Shown here: positions 45,062-52,909 of the stretch, in pieces
Layout of the letters: the number at the start of each line of letters is the position of its first letter
How positions within the stretch are numbered: the stretch's first letter is position 1
NCBI GenBank assembly: GCA_017849455.1
Contig: JAFIGX010000022.1
Location: forward strand, 62,001-126,000
Reading direction: 5' to 3'
DNA length: 64,000 nt
Source of the DNA: Pseudobacter sp.
Lineage (GTDB): Bacteria; Bacteroidota; Bacteroidia; Chitinophagales; Chitinophagaceae
The notes under the pieces: model-generated
What the model saw: only the letters and a program-made list of their open reading frames with translations
The model's database searches: none
What the model was told of the DNA's origin: nothing
Position numbers and translations under genes: made by a program

Positions 45062-46033
45062 CTATTTGATCCTGTTGAACAGGACCATTTTTTCTGCCAT
45101 CAGCGTGAATCCCTTTACCTGCCCTTTATCGGTCCGGTCGAATCGCACATCGAGCGGCATGTTCTCGTTGACGAAGAAAATGGTATTGGAAGCTGCTTTG
45201 AGCTCGAAGGAATTATTGCTTTGGTCGGTACCCTGTAGTTTTCCATCTTTTATGAAGAGGTTTACAGTATCCTTGAAGTGATCGGCATACCGGCCTGCAT
45301 AGCTGGCGAGTATCGCAGGATCAGGCACAATGCTTTTATACGTAAACCTTTTCTGATCGAGGAACCATTGATACAGGCTGTCGTTATTGTAGGTGACCGT
45401 CCAGCTATTATGATTGGCTTCCGGATAAAGCGTAAATCGTACAGAAGGATTGTATTTTTTCACAGCATCGACCATCATCTCACTGGAGCGTGGAGGGACC
45501 ACATTGTCCTTGGCCCCATGGAACACCCATACCTTCATATTGCGCAACCTCCAGGCGGTCTCGATATCGCCTCCGCCACAGATCGGCGCGATCGCGGCAA
45601 ATTCTTCCGGGTGTTTCATGGCCAGGTCCCAGGTGCCGAAGCCGCCCATGCTCAGGCCGGTGAGATACACCCGGTCGGGGTCCACCCGGTATTGCTTTTT
45701 GAGGGACTGCAGGAATCTATACAATTCGCTCTGCTCCCATCCGCCATCGGGTTTGGCCTGTGGAGATGCAATGATGAAAGGGAATTTTTTCCCCGCAGCC
45801 GCCAGCATGGGAGGGCCATGCATTTTTACTTTTTCGAGATCATTCCCTCTTTCCCCACTTCCATGGAGGAAGATGATGAGGGGCCATTTTTTGACTGTAT
45901 CCTGCGCATATCCATCGGGGAGATATAGCAGGTAATCCAGTTCCTGCACAAATTTCTGCGGTGTTTGTTGGGCGTTGGCTGCCTTTGTGAAAACCAGGAA
46001 GGCGATCACCAGGACAAGGAGATTCCTAAGCAT
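45062..46033 (-). CDS. secreted alpha/beta-hydrolase (esterase/peptidase type)
   Basis: 323 aa. Signal peptide [21 protein letters not shown]. Core: [38 protein letters not shown] (oxyanion loop), [20 protein letters not shown] with the nucleophile Ser, [19 protein letters not shown] with the acid, and [13 protein letters not shown] with the His. This is the predicted-peptidase/ferulic-esterase branch (COG4099). Residues after 235 form a small beta domain. The substrate is not predictable. Alone on the minus strand. Confidence 0.9.
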   Translation of the reverse strand: MLRNLLVLVIAFLVFTKAANAQQTPQKFVQELDYLLYLPDGYAQDTVKKWPLIIFLHGSGERGNDLEKVKMHGPPMLAAAGKKFPFIIASPQAKPDGGWEQSELYRFLQSLKKQYRVDPDRVYLTGLSMGGFGTWDLAMKHPEEFAAIAPICGGGDIETAWRLRNMKVWVFHGAKDNVVPPRSSEMMVDAVKKYNPSVRFTLYPEANHNSWTVTYNNDSLYQWFLDQKRFTYKSIVPDPAILASYAGRYADHFKDTVNLFIKDGKLQGTDQSNNSFELKAASNTIFFVNENMPLDVRFDRTDKGQVKGFTLMAEKMVLFNRIK

Positions 46034-46101
46034 ACGGGATATTTTTCGGGATGAATTGTTTGGTAAAAGTTACGGAATTGCTTTCATATCCATATAAAAA
46101 A

Positions 46102-46125
46102 GAGAGGCTGCTTTCGCAACCTCCC
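46102..46125 (-). terminator. intrinsic terminator of the NDPK-like gene
   Basis: On the minus strand GGGAGGTTGC-GAAA-GCAGCCTCTC (GNRA-type loop) is followed by TTTTTT, 34 bp after the stop at 46159. Confidence 0.88.
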
Positions 46126-46158
46126 TTCACAACTATAAAACAAAATTTCAATAGGTCC

Positions 46159-47190
46159 TTATACGTTTGCTTTCAGCAAGGCAATGGCTTCATCGGAATC
46201 TTTCTCTTCTGTAAGGTCGAATACGGAAATGGATTTGCCGTTCACGGAAAGATTGGCATTACCCACGATCTTTTCGATCTGCTCTTTGCTGAAATGCTCA
46301 GCCAGTTTCTTTCCGAAGCTGAAATCTTCAAAGGCTTTTGTTTTGGTATTATCGGCGAAATTGGAATTGTAGCGCCTGAGCTCTACGAGGGCTTCTACTG
46401 GCCCGGCAGACAAATGCACACCATTCACGCCCTGTGATACTTCTGCCAGCCCGAGTTCAGCTTTCTTTTCCAGGAACTCCCGGCGCAGGCTGCCTGCATT
46501 GGCATTCTGGGGAATGGTAGCGCCGATGAAATTATTCCGGGTATCGCTCCAGTGGAGGTTGCCGGAAAGCGTCATTACTACAATGCTTCTGCCCTTTTCA
46601 GTAAAATGTTTCAACTGGCGGGGATGGAATCCATTGATCATATAGATCACTTCATTGTCGATCTTCACGTCTTCAGCATAGGTGCCACCTGCGAGTTTCT
46701 TGTTCTCTTTGTTTTGCCAGAGGTAATCGAGAGAATAGGCATTGAATGCAGGATACTGTGCGAGGAACTCGACACCACCCAGCACTTTCACTTCATTCAC
46801 CGACTTGCCATAAATGGAAGCGAATTTTTCTTTAGCGGATTCGGAGAGATGCTGTTTTGCGTCAGAAGCGATCTTGTTGATAACGCCATAGTGTTGTGCA
46901 ATGATATTGAATTGCTCAAGGTATTTGGCAGAGAGGACTTTCACATTGTGAATGGTCAATCCGAATTGTTCGATCTTCTCCTGTACCAGATCGAGGATAG
47001 CTTCCAACTGAATGGAACCGGCAGCCTGTGTGATCTCCGGTTTGATAAAAAACAGGAATTCGTTCTTCCCGACAGGCGCAGCGGGATTATTGTAAAGCTC
47101 TTCAAAGTAGAGGGTCTCCTGCTGTGCTTTCTTGATGCTTCCGGCGATCGTCGCTGTTAAATGACCGGCCGTTACCATAGTATTGCTCAT
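46159..47190 (-). CDS. nucleoside-diphosphate-kinase-fold protein with a large insertion
   Basis: 343 aa from ATG 47190 (MSNTMVTAGHLTATIAGSIK). The NDP-kinase motifs are split over the length: NEFLFFIKPEITQA (strand with the IKP motif) near residue 45, VVMTLSGNLHWSDTRNNFIGATIPQNANAGSLRREF near 220-255 (like GATxPxxAxPGTIRGD), and NGVHLSAGPVEALVEL near 270, where the His would be the phosphorylated residue. Classical NDP kinases are about 140-150 aa; here roughly 130 residues lie between the first and second part. It may be a diverged, possibly non-canonical kinase. It is well expressed-looking (strong terminator). Function unproved. Confidence 0.7.
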   Translation of the reverse strand: MSNTMVTAGHLTATIAGSIKKAQQETLYFEELYNNPAAPVGKNEFLFFIKPEITQAAGSIQLEAILDLVQEKIEQFGLTIHNVKVLSAKYLEQFNIIAQHYGVINKIASDAKQHLSESAKEKFASIYGKSVNEVKVLGGVEFLAQYPAFNAYSLDYLWQNKENKKLAGGTYAEDVKIDNEVIYMINGFHPRQLKHFTEKGRSIVVMTLSGNLHWSDTRNNFIGATIPQNANAGSLRREFLEKKAELGLAEVSQGVNGVHLSAGPVEALVELRRYNSNFADNTKTKAFEDFSFGKKLAEHFSKEQIEKIVGNANLSVNGKSISVFDLTEEKDSDEAIALLKANV

Positions 47191-47430
47191 TGTCTGTAAA
47201 AAATTTTTGCAAAGATATTCGGTTTGGGGAAATGGAGAATTCAATTTTCATAATTAGATTAATTGATTCACAATAGTTTAATAATTGAAGTTAGTTGTTA
47301 GGAGCAATACAGGATGTTTGGAAAGTTAGTGAAGGGTCAATTGATCGAAAACAACTTTATAATTCATATATTTACGTATATATGAGAATTTAGAACTTTT
47401 TCGTGTTTTTGCAGGAAAATAGCTGGCCAA

Positions 47431-47623
47431 ATGACATTTAGAAAGGATGTTGAACAGTTCCTGCAGGATTTTAAGTGTAAACTGGATTTTTGGGTACTTG
47501 GAAAAATGATCAGGGAAAAAAAAGGTTTATATAAAGATCCAGTTAGGCCATCCTTCCTCTCAGACGATCTGTGTTTCGTTTCACTTTCCGGAATATCGCA
47601 TGAGCTATCCTTTTAAATTATGA
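47431..47623 (+). pseudogene. broken MqsR-like toxin gene next to its antitoxin
   Basis: The frame from ATG 47431 (MTFRKDVEQFLQDFKCKLDF) begins like the Bacteroidota MqsR-family toxins, then jumps to WVLGKMIREKK, skipping about 45-50 residues of the usual core. After a run of eight A (47516-47523) the correct continuation is in another frame: VYIKIQLGHPSSQTICVSFH followed by FPEYRMSYPFKL, the normal toxin end. So the gene has both an internal deletion and a one-base slip. Read in that second frame, the TGA (47621-47623) overlaps the antitoxin ATG (47620), as in an intact operon. Read in the first frame it ends as a 61-aa nonsense product. The family assignment is from memory of homologues. 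Confidence 0.75.
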
Positions 47624-48624
47624 AAAAGATGAAAAGTCCTATTACAGGTAAACCGATGGAACTTATCAGAGAAAAAAGGTCTTTGGAGTTTCGGAAAGAA
47701 ACTTTTGAGGTGAGCTATCATTATTATAGGTGTGCGGATAGTGGTGAGGAATTTGTTGATGAAACAACAGGGAACCTTAACCTTGCACAGGTATACAATG
47801 CATACAGGGCAAAGCACAAGTTACCATACGTCGAAGAGATCAGGGCGATTCGCCAAAAATATGAATTGCCAGCGACGGCAATGTCTGATGTACTTGGTTT
47901 TGGAGTAAATCAATACCGGTTGTATGAAGGAGGGGATATTCCCAGCGAAACCAATGCCCGCCTGATCCAGATGGCGGAAGACCCTAATGAATTTCTCCGC
48001 CTTATCGAACTTAGCGATGCAGTCCAGGGAAGGCAAAAAGAAAAACTGATAAAACGAATAGCCCTCCTGAAGGACCAGGTTACTCCATTGGAACAAATGA
48101 AAGAAAAAATGTTGGGCGTGAATAATCCTGGAGAATTGAATGGATACAAGCGAACCAGTCCCCAAAAGGCTTATCATGCTATCCGGTTCTTTGCAGATCA
48201 CTTAACCCCTTTGAAAACATCACTCAACAAATTATTATTCTATTCAGACTTTTTTCATTTCAAACAATATGGAACAGGCATAAGCGGTCTCCCTTATCGT
48301 GCTATTCAATGGGGCCCTGTTCCAAGCCAATTCGATTATTTGTTCAAGATGGCTGAAGAAAATGGCATCATCAACCTTCGATATGAAATCCGTGACGGAG
48401 ACAGGGAAATGGTTATCATTGAGCCTTCCGGTTCATCTGGTTTTAAAAAAGAACTTTTCGATGAAGAGGAGATCAGGACCATGAAAACTGTTTTGGATAA
48501 ATTAAAGAACCTTAAAACCAGGCAGTTAGTAGACCTGAGCCATCGGGAATCAGCCTGGAGAGAAAATATTGAGGGCAGAAAATTGATCCGTTATCAATAT
48601 GCATTTGACCTTTTAGGCATTTAA
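47620..48624 (+). CDS. antitoxin: MqsA-like HTH fused to a Panacea (SocA/DUF4065) domain
   Basis: 334 aa. Residues about 1-60 resemble the MqsA N-terminal part (MKSPITGKPMELIREKR, YHYYRCADSGEEF) without the four zinc cysteines; about 65-125 is a helix-turn-helix (IRAIRQKYELPATAMSDVLG FGVNQYRLYEGG); about 180-300 is the DUF4065/Panacea domain (YHAIRFFADHLTPLKTSLNK LLFYSDFFHFKQYG, GPVPSQFDYLFKMAEENGII). Panacea domains neutralise many unrelated toxins (published family knowledge). The coupled toxin gene in front is broken, so this is now an orphan that may still autoregulate or act on other toxins. Confidence 0.88.
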   Translation: MKKMKSPITGKPMELIREKRSLEFRKETFEVSYHYYRCADSGEEFVDETTGNLNLAQVYNAYRAKHKLPYVEEIRAIRQKYELPATAMSDVLGFGVNQYRLYEGGDIPSETNARLIQMAEDPNEFLRLIELSDAVQGRQKEKLIKRIALLKDQVTPLEQMKEKMLGVNNPGELNGYKRTSPQKAYHAIRFFADHLTPLKTSLNKLLFYSDFFHFKQYGTGISGLPYRAIQWGPVPSQFDYLFKMAEENGIINLRYEIRDGDREMVIIEPSGSSGFKKELFDEEEIRTMKTVLDKLKNLKTRQLVDLSHRESAWRENIEGRKLIRYQYAFDLLGI

Positions 48625-48670
48625 GACCTGATTTTTTTAGTTTATTTCTCCCTCCCCCACCCGTTGGCCA

Positions 48671-48886
48671 TCATACCAAATTCCTTCTCAAACCCTTTAC
48701 CAGAAAGGGCTTTAACTTTTTATATTGTGGTTTACCATCCTGAAATGGGCCTTTATTTGGTTTGCCCATCGGATAATCCCGTTTTATGTTTGCATCATCA
48801 ATAGAAAACGCACCGCTCCAGGTGCCTGAAAAGCAGAAACGATCCTGCACATCTAACTTCCCTTGCTTGCTCCACGATTGCCCCAT
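48671..48886 (-). CDS. possible small protein (71 aa), low support
   Basis: MGQSWSKQGKLDVQDRFCFS, then GTWSGAFSIDDANIKRDYPM, then GKPNKGPFQDGKPQYKKL and PFLVKGLRRNLV. Composition is protein-like (GTWSG, DYPMGKPN), but no family is recognised, no promoter is visible, and the gap 48625-48933 contains nothing else. It may be a remnant of a longer gene. I would not rely on it without a homologue. Confidence 0.3.
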   Translation of the reverse strand: MGQSWSKQGKLDVQDRFCFSGTWSGAFSIDDANIKRDYPMGKPNKGPFQDGKPQYKKLKPFLVKGLRRNLV

Positions 48887-48933
48887 GACACTGTTTTTTG
48901 AGACCTGATTTTAAACTTTTAAAATATACGATT

Positions 48934-49344
48934 ATGAAAAAGATGATGAAAAACTCCGTGTTGGTGGCTGTAGCCTTATTCCTGGTTTTCTCTGTAGTAT
49001 TCTCTGCCACTGCATCTGCTAACGAAGGTAAAAAAGATAACCCTGTCATAGAATTGAAACATATCGGTACATACGATAACCAACCCATCTTCCAGTTGAG
49101 CCTGAACACACCGGTTGAGGAAGAGTTCACCATCACCCTCCGTGATAAAGATGGCAACGTATTGTACAGCGATAAAGTAAAAGGTACCAGCATCACTAAA
49201 AAATTCCTGCTGTCTACCGAAGAAGTAGGTGATAATATCCTGAGCGTTGAAGTGAAAGCAAAGAAGAATACAAAAGCCGAGATCTATACCATCAACAGGA
49301 AACAGAACCTCGTAGAAGAAACGCTGGTAACCAAGCTGAAATAA
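48934..49344 (+). CDS. small secreted protein with one beta-sandwich domain
   Basis: 136 aa. Signal peptide MKKMMKNSVLVAVALFLVFSVVFSATASA, then a beta-rich domain: NPVIELKHIGTYDNQPIFQL, TPVEEEFTITLRDKDGNVLY, SDKVKGTSITKKFLLSTEE and VGDNILSVEVKAKKNTKAEI. The pattern is like the immunoglobulin-fold C-terminal modules of T9SS proteins, but a canonical end (x-G-x-Y-x6-G, then KxxK) is incomplete here. No enzymatic motif. It has its own strong terminator at 49387; short proteins of this layout are often abundant periplasmic or surface proteins (inference). Confidence 0.78.
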   Translation: MKKMMKNSVLVAVALFLVFSVVFSATASANEGKKDNPVIELKHIGTYDNQPIFQLSLNTPVEEEFTITLRDKDGNVLYSDKVKGTSITKKFLLSTEEVGDNILSVEVKAKKNTKAEIYTINRKQNLVEETLVTKLK

Positions 49345-49386
49345 GCCAGCAGACTGGATTATAGTTAGATAGTGTTTGAAAAAATG

Positions 49387-49417
49387 AAAAGTGCATCATT
49401 TACTGATGCACTTTTTT
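49387..49417 (+). terminator. strong bidirectional terminator
   Basis: AAAAGTGCATCA (49387-49398) and TGATGCACTTTT (49404-49415) form a perfect 12-bp stem with a 5-base loop, followed by TT. It stands between the secreted-protein gene and the convergent NUMOD4 gene. Confidence 0.93.
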
Positions 49418-49424
49418 ATTTGGT

Positions 49425-50213
49425 TCAATACCTGGATTTCATGGCATGTCCATTGACTCCATTGACCCCGTTCCGGCCCCTGAACAATGGGGATTGCCGT
49501 CCTCCCCTTAACGACAGCGTATCGATCCTGCTGGCCTTCCCATACCGCCAGAGGAATCCGCCGGCGGTCAGTGCATTGCCCTTGGCCACCTGCAGGATAT
49601 TGGATGCATTCCCATCTGTGAAACGGGCCGCCTCACGGGCACTGGGGAAGGTCTGGATCTTTTTCCCGCGGAAGCTGTATTGAGTAACAGGTTTCATCCG
49701 CTTGGCCCTTGCATTTTGCAGCCTTTCGAGGATCTGCCGCCTGGTGAGCTTGTGCAGCGGCGAAGGCGAGCGCCGCAGTTCTTTGATGCGTTTCTGTTTT
49801 TCGCTCAGCGTGGCAGTGCGGAGGTTCGATGGTGTTAGATTGAACGAGTTACCATCCTTGTAAAAGATCACAATGGTATGATCATCCAGATCGATAGGGC
49901 GAACAAAACAGTGATATACCAGTCTTGCAACGGTATAACGATGACGAACACCCTCAACTGTCAATGTGATACTGAGATAGGATTTGTAATCACCCTTGTA
50001 TTCATTTCTGTGGCGATGAACATAGGGCTTCATGATCATGGTGCGTTCACGGTAAATGATGCCATTGGAGTAGATCGCTTCGTAACGCATCCTTTTCACA
50101 CGTCCTTTGCTGGAAATTCTGAAGTAACCTTCGAGGCCTGGAATATCTTTCCATTTCTCACCATCGATATTCGCAAGCGTGAGATCAAGATAAGGTAATG
50201 TTGCTTTTCCCAT
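49425..50213 (-). CDS. NUMOD4/NUMOD1 HNH-type protein lacking the usual HNH histidine
   Basis: 262 aa. NUMOD4 (residues about 18-60: GEKWKDIPGLEGYFRISSKG RVKR), an HNH-like region (about 85-140: HRYTVARLVYHCFVRP, VIFYKDGNSFNLTPSNLRTA) and NUMOD1 (about 172-225: KPVTQYSFRGKKIQTFPSAR EAARFTDGNASNI). In HNH homing enzymes the line reads VxHxxGNxxxNxxxNL; here HI-type His is replaced by Phe-Tyr (IFYKDGN), so cleavage may be lost and DNA binding kept. No intron or split gene is near. C-terminal residues NGVNGVNGH form a short repeat. Such genes are frequent in Bacteroidota. Confidence 0.85.
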   Translation of the reverse strand: MGKATLPYLDLTLANIDGEKWKDIPGLEGYFRISSKGRVKRMRYEAIYSNGIIYRERTMIMKPYVHRHRNEYKGDYKSYLSITLTVEGVRHRYTVARLVYHCFVRPIDLDDHTIVIFYKDGNSFNLTPSNLRTATLSEKQKRIKELRRSPSPLHKLTRRQILERLQNARAKRMKPVTQYSFRGKKIQTFPSAREAARFTDGNASNILQVAKGNALTAGGFLWRYGKASRIDTLSLRGGRQSPLFRGRNGVNGVNGHAMKSRY

Positions 50214-50488
50214 AGGTGTAAAGTGTACCGTCTTTCTCTAATGCCTAGACGCATACAAACAATAAAAATACTATTTCTGTAAAATCAACGTTGCGGAAAA
50301 TGGAATTTTTTAAATATTAATTATTCATATAGGTTGGCCGGGTGCGTTCCCGGCTCATCCTTTAACCATCAAACCCTTTCCTGGTCTGCATTTCCGGTGC
50401 AACAGCCAACCGGTTATGTTTCTGGCATGGCCCGGCAGGTACAGTATCCGCCATCAGGCAGAAAGTACCGGTGATAATATGATCGGTA

Positions 50489-51103
50489 CTACCAGTTGTT
50501 CATTTGTTCCTTGTTCACACGGTCAGGTTCTACGATATCCCCTTTATCCCAATTTGGACTATAATGCACAAAAAAGGCCAGCCAGATACTCCGCGAAAGC
50601 CGCATCAGCGGGGGCTGTAGCAGGACCAATAAAATAGCGTTGAGCACGATCCACCAGACGAAGCGATGGTCCTGCGATGATAAACCGATCAACACCCACC
50701 ATGCAATAAAAGTAGCCGCACTGATCATCACAGTGAGCGCATAGCTCACATAGCTGGTGCCATAATAAAACCCGGGCTCCATGTCGAAGGTCTGCCCGCA
50801 TACCTCACATCGTTGATGCATCTGCATGAAACGGGCCAGGCGGTAGGGATTGTCCTGCCGGAACAATTTTCCCCTGCGGCACCGGGGGCATCTGCACTGT
50901 AATAAACTGAGCAATAATCCGGGTCTTTCTTCCTGTTGATCGCGCATAACCATTAGGTTTATTGTTGAATAGTTTTTTTTGAATTCATCGGGTGTCAGCT
51001 TCTCATACTTTCTATAATTTTTATCGATCAGTATTTCACCGTTGGCCTGTGACCCGTCCGGGATGCTGCAACTACTATGGACGGGAATTTTTCCGGTACG
51101 CAT
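50489..51103 (-). CDS. DUF983 zinc-ribbon membrane protein
   Basis: 204 aa from ATG 51103. Residues 53-80 carry the DUF983 zinc site: SLLQCRCPRCRRGKLF and CEVCGQTF, two CxxC pairs, followed by EPGFYYGTSYVSYALT and two membrane helices (about 115-165). Homologues usually start near MRDQQEERPGLLL (ATG 50947, residue 53), giving 152 aa; I keep the longer frame because a consensus promoter (51124-51131) lies 20 bp before the first ATG and the extension has no stop and protein-like composition (KNYRKYEKLTPDEFKKNY). Both starts are possible. Function unknown; family members are near terminal-oxidase genes elsewhere. Confidence 0.82.
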   Translation of the reverse strand: MRTGKIPVHSSCSIPDGSQANGEILIDKNYRKYEKLTPDEFKKNYSTINLMVMRDQQEERPGLLLSLLQCRCPRCRRGKLFRQDNPYRLARFMQMHQRCEVCGQTFDMEPGFYYGTSYVSYALTVMISAATFIAWWVLIGLSSQDHRFVWWIVLNAILLVLLQPPLMRLSRSIWLAFFVHYSPNWDKGDIVEPDRVNKEQMNNW

Positions 51104-51123
51104 TGCCCTCTCTGTTTATGACA

Positions 51124-51131
51124 CAAAGGTA
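51124..51131 (-). promoter_or_regulatory. TAnnTTTG box upstream of the DUF983 gene
   Basis: On the minus strand TACCTTTG. In the 51132-51343 gap to ndh I see no gene. Confidence 0.5.
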
Positions 51132-51343
51132 GCACGGTACACTGGAGTATCGATGACACTATTTATGGGCAGTATGGTACTTTTTACTGGTCCGGTCACA
51201 TTACAGGGCCCTGGTTTGTCCTTATTATCGAACAAACAATCAATGGCTGCGTTTAAGCAACAAAAATAATCCGGCCATAAGAGCGGATAAAGTAAATTAC
51301 ACCGCCTGGCCGGCTTCATGGCAGGAATCAAAACCTTTCAGAT

Positions 51344-52618
51344 ATGGAAACGAATACCAAAAAAGTTGTAGTGATCGGCGGAGGATTTGCAGGGATCAAT
51401 TTCGCAAAACAACTATGTAAAGACAAAAGGTTCCAGATAACATTGGTCGACAGGAATAATTACCATTTCTTCCCTCCCCTGCTCTACCAGGTAGCCACGG
51501 CCTTCATCGAACCTTCCAATATCAGTTACCCCTTCCGGAGAATGTTCCAGGACAAAAGCAATCTTCGCTTCCACATGGGATCGCTGGTAAAAGTAGACCC
51601 GCAGAACAATACGGTAGAGACCGACACAGGCATACTCGATTACGACTATCTCGTATTGGCCATAGGCGCCGAGACGAATTATTTCGGCATTGAAAGCGTG
51701 AAGCAGAACGCCTTACCGATGAAGACCATCGACGATGCCCTGAACCTGCGCAACCATCTTTTGCTGAACCTGGAGAAAGCTGTTCAGTCGAACGACCCGG
51801 CAGAAAAAGTAAGAAGGCTCAATATCGTCATCGCCGGTGGCGGGCCGACCGGTGTGGAAGTGGCCGGCATGCTGGCAGAACTGGGCCGGTATATTGCCGC
51901 CAAGGAATATCCCGAGATCAAAGACCTGCAATCCCATATTTACCTGGTGGATGCGAGCCCGGTATTGCTGGGCCCCATGAGCAAGGGATCGCAGGAGGAA
52001 GCAAAGAAAGTGCTCAGTAAGCTCGGTGTACAGATCATCCAGAATACCCCTGTCAAGGATTATGTGGATGGAAAGGTGGTCCTGGCCGACGGAAGAACGA
52101 TCGAAACGAAAGCGCTCATCTGGGCTTCCGGTATCATTGCGCGTGAAGTGCCCGGTATTCCGGCAACAGCCGTAGGCAAAGGGAGGAGATTACTGGTCGA
52201 TGCCTATAATAAGGTCAACGACACCACCAATATCTATGCCCTGGGTGATCTCAGTTTTCAAACAACCGACCCCAATTACCCGAACGGGCATCCGCAACTG
52301 GCGCAGGTAGCCATACAGCAGGGAAAAACGCTGGCGAAGAACCTTACCCGTTCGCTGGATGGGGAGCCGATGAAGGCTTTCTCCTATTATAATAAAGGTT
52401 CGCTGGCCATCATCTCCAAGTACAAGGCAGTGGCCGATCTGCCAAAAGTTTTCTTCAAAGGGTTCATAGCCTGGTGCATCTGGCTGTTCGCACATATCAT
52501 ACCACTCGTTGGATTCAGGAACAGGCTGAAACTGGCCTTCAACTGGTTCTGGTCATTCATGACGAATAACCCTACCCTGCGGCTGATCATCCGGCCGAGG
52601 AAAGAGGATTTCAAATAA
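51344..52618 (+). CDS. type II NADH:quinone oxidoreductase (NDH-2)
   Basis: 424 aa single-subunit flavoprotein at the inner face of the cytoplasmic membrane that moves electrons from NADH to quinone without pumping protons. FAD site VVVIGGGFAGINFAKQLCKD, the PPLLYQVATAFIEPSNI block near the quinone pocket, the second dinucleotide site IVIAGGGPTGVEVAGMLAEL, and IYALGDLSFQ, with LAQVAIQQGKTLAKNL. The C-terminal amphipathic helices (FIAWCIWLFAHIIPLVGFRN) would anchor it to the membrane. Length and order fit the family. Confidence 0.93.
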   Translation: METNTKKVVVIGGGFAGINFAKQLCKDKRFQITLVDRNNYHFFPPLLYQVATAFIEPSNISYPFRRMFQDKSNLRFHMGSLVKVDPQNNTVETDTGILDYDYLVLAIGAETNYFGIESVKQNALPMKTIDDALNLRNHLLLNLEKAVQSNDPAEKVRRLNIVIAGGGPTGVEVAGMLAELGRYIAAKEYPEIKDLQSHIYLVDASPVLLGPMSKGSQEEAKKVLSKLGVQIIQNTPVKDYVDGKVVLADGRTIETKALIWASGIIAREVPGIPATAVGKGRRLLVDAYNKVNDTTNIYALGDLSFQTTDPNYPNGHPQLAQVAIQQGKTLAKNLTRSLDGEPMKAFSYYNKGSLAIISKYKAVADLPKVFFKGFIAWCIWLFAHIIPLVGFRNRLKLAFNWFWSFMTNNPTLRLIIRPRKEDFK

Positions 52619-52909
52619 AGAGATAGTTGATAAGATCAGTGAAAATAAAAGATCGAAAAGGGGATCAGTTTCTTTCAAAATACCCGGAAACAGTCAAAAA
52701 AGCTCCTGGAAAAAGCGGTGGCCTCTTATGGTCATATTCCCGGAAATCCAATAGCAGTCGATATTTGCCAAGGATAACCGGTGTTAACCCCGGATACCTG
52801 TTATTCCAGAATTTGTAATGATCGAAATACTCCATGGGCATTGTTGAGATGATATAACATAAAAAGGAATAATTTCCGTTATAGATTTTATCCTTTAACC
52901 ATCTCATAC

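Noticed and set aside
49425-50213. Group I intron or intein associated with the NUMOD4 protein
   Set aside because: No interrupted host gene or splice-domain motif surrounds it.
50338-50353. GCCGGG-TGCGTT-CCCGGC hairpin as a terminator
   Set aside because: No T-run on either side and no gene ends there; kept only as a short inverted repeat.
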